A DNA stretch of 64,000 bases, from positions 9,514,723-9,578,722 of the forward strand of contig NC_087066.1 in NCBI RefSeq assembly GCF_963678635.1. The letters are read 5' to 3'. Shown here in pieces: positions 1-9,713 of this stretch (position 1 is its first letter; the number at the start of each line of letters is the position of its first letter). Below the pieces are notes generated by a model. That model saw nothing but the letters and a program-made list of their open reading frames with translations. It searched no databases and was not told where the DNA came from. Origin of the DNA: Symsagittifera roscoffensis. Lineage: Eukaryota; Xenacoelomorpha; Acoela; Convolutidae. The translations under genes and the position numbers were made by a program.

Positions 1-1390
1 CTACGAGCACAGCCGTGTTTGAAAAATACAATCCCAGCAGTTTTCGCCTTGTAGTCGCCGAAGCTGGAAACCCGCAACCGGCTTTTTTTTTCACTTCATC
101 AAGGAGTGGACGCGATGAATAATTTTTTTCGACTGCTAGAAAAATTGGCGCGTGACTTTCATTAAAAAAAAACAAGAAAATACCCGAACTACCTCGGAAG
201 CACCACTATTCTTGAAGACAGTGACAAAAGTTGGATTTGCGAAGAGGAGTTTACCAAAACTAACGCTAAATTATTAAACAAAAATAACTTCGATGGTTCA
301 TTCCTCGGATGGGCTCACAACAGATGCAACTTCTAGAGACGTACCATACAATTCACCCCTATCTCTAACCAGAAAAACGATTTGCACTATGTCTGAAGAA
401 TCTGCAAGTAAAATTTATTTCACTTACAATGAAAGTGTGGATTAGAAAATGTCCATAATGGGTACGAAGAAATCCGTTTTGTGGACAGTTGTAAATTTAT
501 GAACAGCTCACTTGATGAGCTGGCTCGGATTCTACCCGTGGAAAAATTCAAATACCTCAGTAACATTTTGCTACCTGACCGTTAGAAGATACGATTCCGA
601 TACAAAGTCTAAGAACTGCAAAATTTATCAAGGAAAAAAAATTTAACAGGTTAAAGTGTTTGACCAACAGTTGGTATCTGCAACCTCAAAACCTGTGAGC
701 ATTTATTGGGATAAGCCCTCAACGATACTAGATTTGGCAATATTTTACATGTTCCAGTTCTATTACAACATAATTAAGAAAATTTTCGACGAAACTCTTC
801 TGTATTTGTACACTGATTCGTTCCTGTATGGAATCGGCAGAAAAAATCTCTGGAATGAAATCGATAATAACCATGTACTGCGAGATGATTTTGATTTTTC
901 AAATCTACCAGCCACCCACCCCCTCTACACCAACGAGATTTTGCTGGTTCACATCAAATTTAAGGACGAGTTTGCTGGGCAGATCATACAAGAGTACTTC
1001 AGACTAAAGCACAAACTGTAAAGCCTTATTTCTGATTTTAGTTCCTAATTATCTCTTTAGAAAAGGGCAACAAATAATTTTAGAATATTATGTAATGAGG
1101 GGGTTTTCATATGGAAAACGGAAAAAATTGTTAAAAATCAGAAGTTGTATTTTCGTTTAGAATTGGACAAAAAAGCTGAATGCGTTTATACATATACCAA
1201 AAAGCAGCTAACCCATAACCAAAACACACAAATTTTGACTTACTGTTCAGTGGTCCGATCAGAAAATGTGCAGATAAATTTTTGTAATCACAATTTACAA
1301 ACCATTATAACGAACAAAATTTCCCTGAGCGCATTTGACAATAGAGGAGTTCTTAATTTTTTGAATGACCCCTATCCTAGGACTTTGTAA
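1..1390 (+). pseudogene. PolB(+) relic, 3' portion (left-truncated by window)
   Basis: Carboxy-terminal part of a broken protein-primed family-B DNA polymerase of Maverick type; its 5' part lies outside the window. The stretch up to about 600 holds an endonuclease-VII-like scrap (GWAHNRCNF near 335) and the exonuclease-domain segment containing RFVDSCKFM (near 475-510). At 656-1021 comes the palm segment with motif C written YTDS, where the family has Asp at the first position, then DFSNLPATHPLY downstream. The frame at 1145-1390 holds the conserved carboxy-terminal tail (NKISLSAFDNRG). Stops and shifts separate these blocks. The motif A and B region expected between the exonuclease segment and motif C is absent. 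See 16998-19454 for the full-length relic. Confidence 0.8.
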
Positions 1391-1900
1391 ATGAACGTAA
1401 GTTCCCACCCCTAAAGTATAAGAACCCCTCCTTATGATCTTGTTAAGCTGAGCTTAACAATTGGGACCCGATACAATAATTCCTTCTAAATCCTTTTAAA
1501 GCGATCCCTTTTCCCGCGATAATGAAAGTTAATCGCCCTAATTTCTGAACTCTTCTTTCTCGTCCTTGTTTCATGTGGACTTAAATTCCTGGCTTTCTTT
1601 CTTTTTGCCGAAAATTTTTAGTGCTAATAAAAGTTTGTTATTGAAAGTGAACCAAAGGATCTCACACATTTGTTTGAATTTACACTTCCTTTGTGTCAAC
1701 TAGTTTAGTTGCCTGAAGAAATTTATGTTAAAACAATGATTGATCCCAATACGAATATTTTATTAGTCGCAAATTGGTAAAAACTAAAACAAGTTTAAAC
1801 CAAGGAATAGAAAGAAGGATGAACAGTAAAAATCATCTGAAAGTATATGTTCCAGAATTTACTGTTTGTTGTTTTGGTTTTCTTAGCGCTAATGGGTTAT
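1391..1900. other. Spacer between convergent polymerase relics
   Basis: About 510 bases without a supported gene, lying between the 3' end of PolB(+) and the truncated end of PolB(-). Its only clear structure is the palindrome at 1440-1460. Equivalent spacers are 19455-19964, 37520-38029 and 55580-56089. Confidence 0.6.
1440..1460. repeat. 21-bp perfect palindrome
   Basis: Arms TTGTTAAGCT and AGCTTAACAA surround a single central G. It lies about 50 bases past the end of PolB(+), is preserved in all four units, and is the strongest short dyad I saw in the unit. Function unknown. Confidence 0.85.
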
Positions 1901-2534
1901 TTATAGGGGGACATTCACGGACTGGGCTACTAGAAGCTTCTTCTTCTTGCGGCCCTGTTTCTGAATAGGGCCGCTGTAAAAATCCTCAATCCGGAAGTTG
2001 AAATCCGGGCGAACTGTTATCAGTTTCTTTGCATGAGTTGGCCCACTCCGTGCCTTTTTAAAAAACTTCCAGAATTGCATTTTCTTCGGCGACTTTAGGG
2101 CCATAGGTCACTTTCAAAATTCCGTCGAGTTACTTTCCTGGTTAAATTTTAGTTTAAGTTAATTCAAAACATAACCTTCTTTAGGATGCAAGGTCTGTTG
2201 AAGCTTTGGCACTTTTGGCAGTGTGGTGATTCCCAATTTTTCCAACATGTCGACTTGCTCGTTGCTCATTGCATGGATGTCCACTACTCCACGAGAGGGG
2301 GCAAGGGGGTAATCAGCAAAGAAGTTGTGAAGCTCTTCGGCTTTGGTCAAAATGACTTCAACTGTAAAACTCCACTCTGAGGTTTCGCTGGTGAGCTGTA
2401 TTTCTTCCAGATTTTTTTCAACTATTGAAAAGTCGTTTAAGGGCAAAGCGCAGTTTTTTTTTATCCCCCGTTCAAATTGTTTGCATCAAAATTGAGGATG
2501 TAGCTTGAAGGTTCTGAGGGCGACAAAATGTTGA

Positions 2535-2654
2535 GGTTTTGATTGTTTGCTGTATCAAATCGACGAGCGTAAACCGACGACATGCCTCCTCATTCGGTTT
2601 TTATTGTTTGCTGTATCAAATCGACGAGCGTAAACCGACGACATGCCTCCTCAT
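2535..2654. repeat. 61-bp tandem duplication inside PolB(-)
   Basis: Two 59-base copies (2535-2593 and 2596-2654) lie at a period of 61 with one mismatch. They fall in the PolB(-) segment just upstream of motif A. Because 61 is not a multiple of three, the duplication throws the frame. All four units have it. Confidence 0.9.
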
Positions 2655-4021
2655 CATTCGCTGCACAGATTCCAGATGTTCAGGTTCCATTACGAATTTC
2701 AGGTCGGGCTTACAAAATTTTAGAAAAGCGTCAAACTTCACGAAAAGCTTCGAAAACGGAAGCCATTAATATCATATCTGTAGTCAAGTACAAGTCATGG
2801 TAATTGCCAAGTGAACCACACTTCATTTCGGTGAAATTTTTTAGGGCATGATTGTACTCGTTTTTTGTAACACTCATATCCCCTCCTGTTAGACTATTTT
2901 TCCACATTGCTTGCGGGGGAAGTCATGATTATCAGAATTTTTCGAATGAGTTGAAGTATGAGCAGGGGTAATGCCTTTTCTGTTTCAACTCACTGACCTT
3001 TTGTCAGCAGGGGAGTGGCCCAGTTTTTCAAAATAGTTCTCCATTAGAAAAAAATTTTTGTCGGGCAATTTATCGACAAGTTTTGCCAGCAGCGCTAGCA
3101 TAAATCGATACGAATCCATGAATCTCAGGTTTCCGTGAAATTTTTTGATTTTTCCGTTTTTGTCTGTGTACGTTTTCTATATACAGAAAAACTGTTTTCC
3201 GAATTGGTTTTAGCCAGCGCTTTGTTTCTAAAATGTAAGTCATATTTTGACAAATTATGGGCTACTACTGGGATGTCATTTGTTGTTTTTCTATTTACGC
3301 TACACTCATTATGTGCCCAACCCAGAAACTTGTTGGTGTAATGGCAATGATCAAGTACCACTTGTTCATTGTCAGAAAAACCGTTCTCGCATATCCAATA
3401 GACCGAAGCATGTTTCCAATCATTGTCTGTTATACCGGTGAATTTGTAATATTTCCTTTTTTCTACGTAAATTTGTCCCGCTAATTATTCAAGTGAGCTA
3501 TTTAGCGGTTCCATCACATTCGGTACTCTTTAAAGCTCAAAGTTTAACAGATCTTTTTTCCCAAAATCGATTACTGCTAATGGGCAGCCGTAAGGTTGAC
3601 GGATTTCAATTGTTTGCGTGCTAGATTTTTGCGGATCCGGGTGCAGTCCGTATACTGGTAAGAGCACTGACTCTAAATCAAAGTAGATTACTTTGGGTAC
3701 GTACCAACGAGCTGTTAAATTTTTGAACATGTGGTCATCTTTTCCAGGCTTGGGCATTTTTATGACGATATCCTCGTCTTGGTAGCATAGTTCCCGAAGT
3801 CTTCTCAGAGTTTTGAATGAAGCGCATGTGTTGAAACATTTGCGGCAAATCTCAGAATGGAATCAGTGCACTTTGTGCCGCACGTACTCGACCAGTTTCT
3901 GCAGATCACTCATCAACACATCGTGATATTTTGATCTATCTTTCTGCAGCTACAAGTCCAAAACCAGGCTAGTAGTGAATCTGATTGACACTCTTATGGC
4001 AACAATTCGGCATCCTTGAAG

Positions 4022-4121
4022 CTGAACAGAAAAAAATTATGTATCTAATTTTGACTTGAAATTTACAGGGGGTTTGAACAGGTGAACAAAAATTAAAGAG
4101 GGGGTTTCACGTTTTGCTTAC
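4022..4121 (-). other. Predicted spliceosomal intron in PolB(-)
   Basis: On the minus strand a GTAAGC donor follows an AG-ending exon at 4121, and a pyrimidine-rich TTTTTTTCTGTTCAG acceptor ends at 4022, giving a 100-base intron. The flanking polymerase blocks fall into one frame across it as a phase-2 intron, and the intron itself has no polymerase similarity. Confidence 0.65.
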
Positions 4122-5156
4122 CTAAAGACGTTGATTTAACAACTGTTCAGTCTTTTAAATCTGACCATATCCATCAGACTTTTTGGCATTTCGTAATCCC
4201 CATTGGTTTTCATTCGTATTCTTCGTCAAGATCGTAGATTGAGACTTTGTTTTTCTTCAGCCACCATGTAGATGCGAGTTAGAGGGCGGGATCATTCACG
4301 TTGTGATATGCTGCAACAAAGCAGTAAGGAGAGCAACGTTCATCATTTTTAGTTTTGATAGTTGTGAGCAGAGTAGAAGCAGCGCTGAGTGCATCAGGTA
4401 GCTCGAGGTGGGACCATGCTCTTATAGGCGAGAAGGCCGCGTAACTGATTTGCAATTTTCAATTCGATCGATAACCCATCCGCTACCATGAGAAGAGAAC
4501 GAATTGACTTGGCTGACCATTAGTTTAATCAGTTCCATGTATTGATCCCAAGCTATTCCCTCGAAGTGCACTGTCAATGTCTTGGTGTTCAGAAATAGCA
4601 TGATCCTTTGGAAGTTTCTAGTGTCCTCGCCTTGCACGGTGGGAATTTTGATCATCCCCACTTCCACATGAAATTGCATTTTGTTCGGACCCTCTTTGAC
4701 ATTTTCCAGTATGAGAACATCTATTTCCTCCTTGTTTGGTATCATGAATTGAAGCAAATCTTTTTATTTTTTAAAAACTTTGAGATCGTATTGGCGCAAT
4801 TTCCCTCTGAACGCGCTTTCCGTTGTGACAGTGGAAGAGCTCGCCTCGATGCCATCCCAAATTGGTAATGCGTGCTTCTTCAGCAAATGTTTTTGATTGC
4901 TTTCCGCATTGAGAAAAACGTATGGCAATAGATACAATGACTATTGGAAGTCAAGTCATGTGCCAGCTCGACGTGCTCTCGGGCTTCCGACAAACTCTCG
5001 AATGATCCGAGACACTCATCGCAAACAATTTGAGGAGGAGGGGATGAAGCGTCTTGTAAACTTTTGCTCATGTTTTCTCAAGTTCCATTTTGAGCTCAAA
5101 ATTTTTCCGCATTGCTGGCAAGGAACAGGTGTCGCGATAGAAGTAGAGTTCGGCAT

Positions 5157-6482
5157 CGATTGTTGAATTTACTGAAGCTATTCAAAAAATTTCAAGATTG
5201 AAGTAAGACTGGTTATGATAAAGGAAAAACGAGATTTGACTTGAACTCGAGTTTTGCGAGTAAGGACAAGTAGAAGCCATTAACGAGAATTATACTTCGC
5301 CGAGAGCTTGACAATAAGTACTTTTCTTTCCAAAAACAGGATTTTTTACAGCTTTAGGCTCTATATCTCTCCTCACCTTGTTCAAGTACAAGGGTTTTTT
5401 GTATTATGAAAAACTGATTCATTTACAGAATCAAACATGTGCTGTTAATTTTAAGGGACGGCAATAAATTTTTTTAAGCTTTTTTTATTTTTTAGAAGAA
5501 TGTTTTAGACTTTCAATTAAAACTTCAGCACTAAATTACAAAATCTAAAACTTAGAATGATTCAGATTCAGCATAAAACTTCTTCTGACTATTTTTAACT
5601 GAGAGACAAATTTTTTTGAAATGATTTCAAGCCCACTTTTAGGTTTGCTTCATTAGGTATAATGAAAAGTAGAAATATGAAATAAAGATGAAAAAAACAA
5701 AGCCATCAATATTTAGACAAGAGTGAAATATAAAATAGTGTTAAAAAATGAAAACTTTTCAAATTGGTTATCTTGATAGTTGTAGATTTCGAAAACATCG
5801 AAAAAAAACTTCCTTTCATTTGATTCAGTGTAGCGTGAAACATTTCATATCATGTCCTACAAACTACTAAGGCATGGCCGTTTGGTTTAAGGAGCAATAG
5901 CGAACCCGGCGTTGCTCACCGCTAAAATCCTCGGTAACGCCTCCCGTTCTGTAAAGTCAAGTGAAAAGAAAAAAAATGGTTCTTTCCAAAGTAAAGGATC
6001 ACCACAAACTTAAAATGTTGAGAAAAAAAAAGAAAAAAAAACAATTTTTCTTTGAAATTATTTAGCAACAAACCAGTAATTTTTATATGATCTCGAGAAC
6101 AGTTCTACTGGTTATGTTCAAAACTTAAAAACAAAATTTTTTAAATTTTTCTCCGTTATTTTCAAAGTAAAACATTTTTTCTCATTTTGAATTCAAGTGG
6201 ATATATGATATGAGTATTTAGGAGCTACCTGATGCCTAATTAGGACAAGCGTAGAAACTAATAAAACATTTATAGCCCAATCAAGGAGAGTACATGCTTT
6301 AAAAAATCATTGAAACAACCCTCAGTCATTTAGCCATAATTTTCTGAGGAGGGTTAAGCGTCATTTTCATTTTTCGGAAAAAAACATAAAATTTCATTTT
6401 TTACTTTTTTCAACAAAAAAATTGTCAATTATACTCGCAAAACATGTATATATACGGAATACAAAGCAGAATTATGGCTTAA
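5157..6482. other. Non-coding AT-rich region
   Basis: About 1.3 kb upstream of PolB(-) with many A and T runs and no supported gene on either strand. It would contain the PolB(-) promoter if one survives. The one compositional outlier is the GC-rich structured block at 5891-5944. Confidence 0.5.
5891..5944 (-). other. GC-rich tRNA-like / possible SINE-head structure
   Basis: A GC-rich block in AT-rich surroundings. Inverted pairs include GGCGTT (5908-5913) with AACGCC (5936-5941), ACCG with CGGT inside it, GAGCAA (5892-5897) with TTGCTC (5912-5917), and GGAG with CTCC at the edges. Read on the minus strand it contains AGCGGTGAGCA followed by GGGTTCGC, which resemble Pol III A and B boxes in the right order but too close together. 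It is not a full tRNA. It could be a tRNA-derived SINE head, a structured RNA element or chance. Confidence 0.3.
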
Positions 6483-6525
6483 TTTACGTACGACCTGGCT
6501 CTGTTATTTTACGTACGACCTGGCT
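6483..6525. repeat. Direct repeat with ACGTACG core
   Basis: TTTACGTACGACCTGGCT occurs twice (6483-6500 and 6508-6525), 25 bases apart and identical in all units. The core holds overlapping TACGTA and CGTACG palindromes. It may be a paired protein-binding site; no gene start is clearly attached. Confidence 0.6.
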
Positions 6526-6714
6526 AACCCCAGCGGGCAAAAAGTAAAATGAGAGAGAGATAGCAGAGAGTGTTTGAAAAAAAGCCAAAAAAATATGGTT
6601 GGATTAACAACATGAAAATGTTGGACACATCCATATTCATCTTTCTTTTGAAAAAAGAGCAATATCCTGAAAAAAATATTCCAAATGCGATTCACCAATA
6701 AGAAAAAGTGTTTA

Positions 6715-6730
6715 TCTCTCTCTCTCTCTC
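6715..6730. repeat. TC microsatellite, 8 repeats
   Basis: Eight TC dinucleotides. A GA-rich tract at about 6549-6562 is its imperfect inverted partner. The tract length differs in every unit (8, 9, 11, 12). Confidence 0.95.
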
Positions 6731-7089
6731 ATTCTTTCTCAAACAACAATTTTAGCGAAAAATTATTCTCGATAAATGACTTTTTTCAACTTATTATCTA
6801 ATATTTTGTTGAACTTTTTACGGAGCAAACTTTAATTGATCTATTAAGCGGGATAAAAAATAAGATAAATAAAACTCACTCGGTCATGTTGAATCAACTT
6901 AAAGATCAAATCAAACAAAAAAAATGTAAAACCTTGGAATAGTTTTTGAAACAAAGGAAAGTTTTTTAAGGTTATTAGAACTCTCGAAAATGTGTTTTTC
7001 TCTTCTTTGACGCATAGCAAGCTGCAGTTGGAGAGTTACCTTCAATAATATCTGGGTCACTAGATCAATTGTCTCCGCACTCTGTGTCG

Positions 7090-7290
7090 ATGAAACCCGA
7101 GCATCCGAATACGAAATTCATTGTTCTGGATCTGAAACTGCTCCCCTAACAAAGGATTTGGGAGACGTTTTTGTCGGAATATCCCAGTTTGCTTCGCGCG
7201 CTGCAGAATCACGGTTACATCCCTCCAGATTTCCATACAATAGGATTGACTCGCAGTCGTACGCGAAGATATTTTTTGTTGGGAGAATGA
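7090..7290 (+). pseudogene. Unrecognised frame with one internal stop
   Basis: From ATG 7090 a 66-codon frame runs to TGA 7288-7290 with a single TAA at 7147-7149. The residues look protein-like (for example YPSLLRALQNHGY), but I recognise no family. Unit 2 has a long minus-strand frame across the equivalent 3' part, so the coding strand here is uncertain. Equivalents begin at 25158, 43225 and 61288. Confidence 0.25.
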
Positions 7291-7340
7291 TCGAGCGATG
7301 TTGTGCCGTTTATCTCAGTCTTTTCTAATCCTGGACAGCT

Positions 7341-7733
7341 CTAGTGAATTGTGCACATCTCATACATTCTTTTTCGGTTCTGTCGAAGCAGATCGATGTA
7401 GTTCGGTAGCAATATTTGTTTTTTTTGTAGGCCATTCCACGTTTTGATTGCTGTCGTTTTTCGGGGAGCCAAGTCATTGCACAGACTTGCTGTAGTCGGA
7501 GAGACTATCTTTTTCTGTTGATGGATGACTGCAACCGATTCTATCGTGTATGTTTGGTAGATATTTGTTCTTTCTCGATCAGACGATAATCTTATTTGCA
7601 AAGGACTAGTCTTGACTTCAAGACGTTTTAAGTTTTGTTTAAAAAAATATGACTGAATTGAAAATGAGAGAATGAAAAGTATAGAAAGTTTATGAATGAG
7701 AATAAGATTTAAAATAGGGAAGGCATGGCTCAA
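7341..7733 (-). pseudogene. Unrecognised minus-strand frame, stopped by TAG
   Basis: Open for 130 codons from just after an in-frame TAA to a TAG at 7343-7341. It has no ATG near its start, so it may be an internal exon. The first 30 or so residues are hydrophobic and the rest is basic and polar. No family recognised. In unit 2 the TAG is CAG and the frame runs on for 41 more codons; after one further frameshift the coding-like signal continues to about 7030. It may be the remains of a larger element gene. Confidence 0.35.
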
Positions 7734-8242
7734 TTAGGTCAAAACTAATAATTTTTTAAGCGAGGCTATCAAACTTTATTTATTCGTTTACACAAGACGC
7801 TTAAGGCTATATTATGTTCGCATGTGAGAGCCCGACTTTTTAGATTTATGTGATAGTTTTATTATAGTGGCTACGGGCGAAAGCACTCAGGTTCAAGTTT
7901 TCTTGTTAGTTTGCCAAACGTTCATTGTCATGCGTTTAAAATAAAATTACAATGAATGATAGCAGTTTTTAATTTAATCGTCATAAAAAACAACAGAAGA
8001 TTTTTAGGGTATACCCGGAGGGAAAAAGCAACTAAAAACCCGTATTGAAATGTGAAGAGGTTGTATCCTTGGTGATTAGGTTTGAACATTATAGTTTAAA
8101 GCGCTCGTAAAACTGTCACATAAGGTTCTACTCTGGGACTGCATGATCTGTCTCGTAAACTGTGATCAGTCATTCTTCAAGGTTCCACACTAAAAACCAG
8201 TTGGTTGTTATTAATTTATTATGTACACTTCTCTTGAAACGG
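7734..8242. other. Intergenic region
   Basis: About 500 bases with no supported gene. It separates the minus-strand frame from the plus-strand morphogenesis block and could hold divergent promoters, but I see no convincing core motif. Confidence 0.4.
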
Positions 8243-8478
8243 ATGTTGGCTATTTCGATGACTCAGACTGATGCAGTTTTTGAATTTTTTGACATCCCGA
8301 CTAGAATTTTACTAATTTATAACCTCATCGACGCTGATAAGGAACCGAAGAGGGTAAGTTTTATGAGAAAAAAGGAAAAGGAAGGATCAAACTAAACAAT
8401 GTCTGACAATTTTAGAAGCGAAAAAGATTCAATTACCATTTCACTGGTGTCATCAGCCTTAATGACTATTTTCAATGA
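8243..8478 (+). CDS. Small two-exon hypothetical gene
   Basis: An ATG at 8243 opens a frame to 8353, where a consensus donor GTAAGT begins. A TTTTAG acceptor ends at 8415, giving a 62-base phase-0 intron, and the second exon runs to TGA 8476-8478. The predicted product is 57 residues. Splicing joins two Lys/Arg stretches into a run of basic residues resembling a nuclear localisation signal. I recognise no family. It precedes the penton-like gene on the same strand. It is one of few frames intact in all units, but its length is modest and the start could be further upstream. Unit 1 has Phe where units 2-4 have Cys in exon 2. Confidence 0.45.
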
Positions 8479-8570
8479 CAACTCGCTAGCAAGCTTCAAA
8501 AATCTGTCTACCGAAAAAATTGGAAAATATTGATCTAGAAGGTTAATGAAGAGTTGCGTTGACAGAATTA

Positions 8571-9254
8571 ATGTATCCCACTCAAATTAACAATGTTACG
8601 AATACCAAACTAGTGTACTACAAAAAAGACAAAAATAAAGCAAGCCTTAAAGAGGCAAAAAATAAATTATCTAGACTATATGCTGAAGAAAGAATTGAAA
8701 TAACAAAGGGTGAGTATGACGAAATCGAGAAAATTTTCAACAAAAGTAATCAAAAGATTGATCTTGATAATATCAGTTGTAGCATCGACCCCATTAACAA
8801 ACATCTTTCAAGGTGGATGCATTATTCGGAAGGCATTATCTTTGAGATTCCACAAATTCCTGGTATCTTAGGTGTAAGAGATGGAACGGGCTACCATATC
8901 GGTTAAATAGAATCCAGTCATATCCATATCACTCTCACAACACAAAACCTCATCTCCGACTACGCTGTTTATATCTCTACTGGAACCCAAATGTTGTTTA
9001 TCTACGTAGACATAATTTATTATCAGATTGTGGGTGGCACTAAATCACCGTGGCTTGGAGTCGTTGATACTAATCGACGTGTAAAAACAGTTACGCTTGC
9101 AGCATTGAACCAAATCATTGCAAAGTTTTTTTGCAACTTAGATTACAAACAATTTTTCGTGAAAAACATTTAGAGCATTGAAGTAAATCTACGAACAGAA
9201 ACCGGTAGCCTTGTACAATTTGCGGGAGAAGTAGGAAAAGTTGTTTTGACTTAA
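8571..9254 (+). pseudogene. Penton-like minor capsid protein relic
   Basis: One continuous frame from ATG 8571 to TAA 9252-9254 with no frameshift, interrupted only by TAA 8904-8906 and TAG 9171-9173. The second half matches the Maverick minor capsid (penton-like, single jelly-roll) pattern: a strand containing LFIYVDIIYYQIVGG and, after the TAG, SIEVNLRTETGSLVQF near the carboxy end. The first half is lysine- and glutamate-rich and ends with IPGILGVRDGTGYHIG; I place it in the same gene because the frame is shared. In an intact element the product would form capsid vertices beside the major capsid protein encoded downstream. Confidence 0.7.
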
Positions 9255-9312
9255 GCATTTCAAAGGTTTTCTGATTAAGATTATGGAGGCGTACTAATAT
9301 AATCAAGCTAGC

Positions 9313-9641
9313 ATGACTCACTTCTCAGGACATTACAAACAGCACGGTGGCTTCAGTGCTCTGGCTATGGGTATTGGACCAGTGGCACTTCCGTTAGCTC
9401 GGAAACTTATAGTACCAGCGGCAAAATATATTGCAAAATAATTACTTGTTCAAGCAGTATCCGAAAAAAAAATATAGCATTCAGGAAGAAAACGCCGAAA
9501 CAAGCCTTGAAAAACACAAAAAAAACACAATCGAAAAACAAGTTGGAGCTAGAAGCAGCAAGTCACTTATGAGCAGAAAATGGAAGAAAACAACAAAAAG
9601 AAAAACAAAAACTCTCATTCCACAGAAACGAACTCCACTGA
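9313..9641 (+). pseudogene. Small pVI-like / basic virion protein relic
   Basis: ATG 9313 opens a 42-codon frame ending at TAA 9439-9441. It is Gly- and Ala-rich with an amphipathic stretch (GGFSALAMGIGPVALPLARK), resembling the small membrane-active or cement-type proteins placed between penton and major capsid genes in Mavericks. After an A-run (9464-9472) that shifts the frame, a Lys-rich block continues from 9474 to TGA 9639-9641 with a TGA at 9570-9572. A competing basic frame (9431-9685) covers the same bases. The assignment rests on position and composition more than residue identity. Confidence 0.5.
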
Positions 9642-9667
9642 GAGTTCGCTCCAATTTTTTCACCAAA

Positions 9668-9712
9668 GTAAAAAATTATTTCTAATGTATTACTAACTGA
9701 AATAACTTACAG
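9668..9712 (+). other. Candidate 45-base intron before the major capsid block
   Basis: GTAAAA at 9668, a perfect TACTAAC branch-like site at 9691-9697 and an acceptor TTACAG ending at 9712 lie just before the first recognisable capsid residues. The acceptor side is convincing; the donor is weak and the upstream exon is uncertain. Confidence 0.4.
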
Positions 9713-9713
9713 T

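Larger units (their letters stand above)
1901..5156 (-). pseudogene. PolB(-): divergent family-B DNA polymerase relic, truncated before motif C
   Basis: Broken protein-primed family-B DNA polymerase, a replication gene of Maverick-type elements. Reading down from ATG 5156-5154: three C2H2-type fingers in shifting frames (one starts CQQCGK, the next CDECLGSFES at about 5020, the third CIYCHTFF with its histidines in another frame); an amino-terminal domain (4757-4422, with SSHGSGWVI); an intron (4121-4022); exonuclease motif I (YFDLES, 3757-3530); an endonuclease-VII-like insert (LDHCHYTNKFLGWAHN) and exonuclease motif II (HNLSKYDLHF) at 3361-3125; an exonuclease/thumb-side block with YHDLYLTTD near 2780; motif A region (FDANNL, near 2485); then palm pieces at 2446-2159 and 2104-1901. 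Similarity ends before motif C. Breaks include a TAA near 4767, several frameshifts and a 61-base duplication. It cannot encode an active enzyme. Confidence 0.85.

Noticed and set aside
3135-3484. Several open plus-strand frames of 64-75 codons
   Set aside because: They lie antisense to the conserved endonuclease-VII/exonuclease block of PolB(-) and have no protein features of their own.
4608-5166. Plus-strand frames of 86 and 89 codons
   Set aside because: Antisense shadows of the PolB(-) amino-terminal domain and zinc fingers.
5891-5944. A real tRNA gene
   Set aside because: Box-like motifs are too close together and no cloverleaf with an anticodon arm can be drawn.
6549-6730. Long inverted repeat formed by the GA and TC tracts
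   Set aside because: Only the low-complexity tract and a few flanking bases match, so it is not evidence of a mobile element end.
8571-9254. Reassigned stop codons (TAA/TAG as sense)
   Set aside because: Other genes in the unit are broken by true frameshifts and by TGA as well, so decay explains the stops better.
9115-9321. Minus-strand 68-codon frame
   Set aside because: Antisense to the penton-like carboxy end, with no features of its own.
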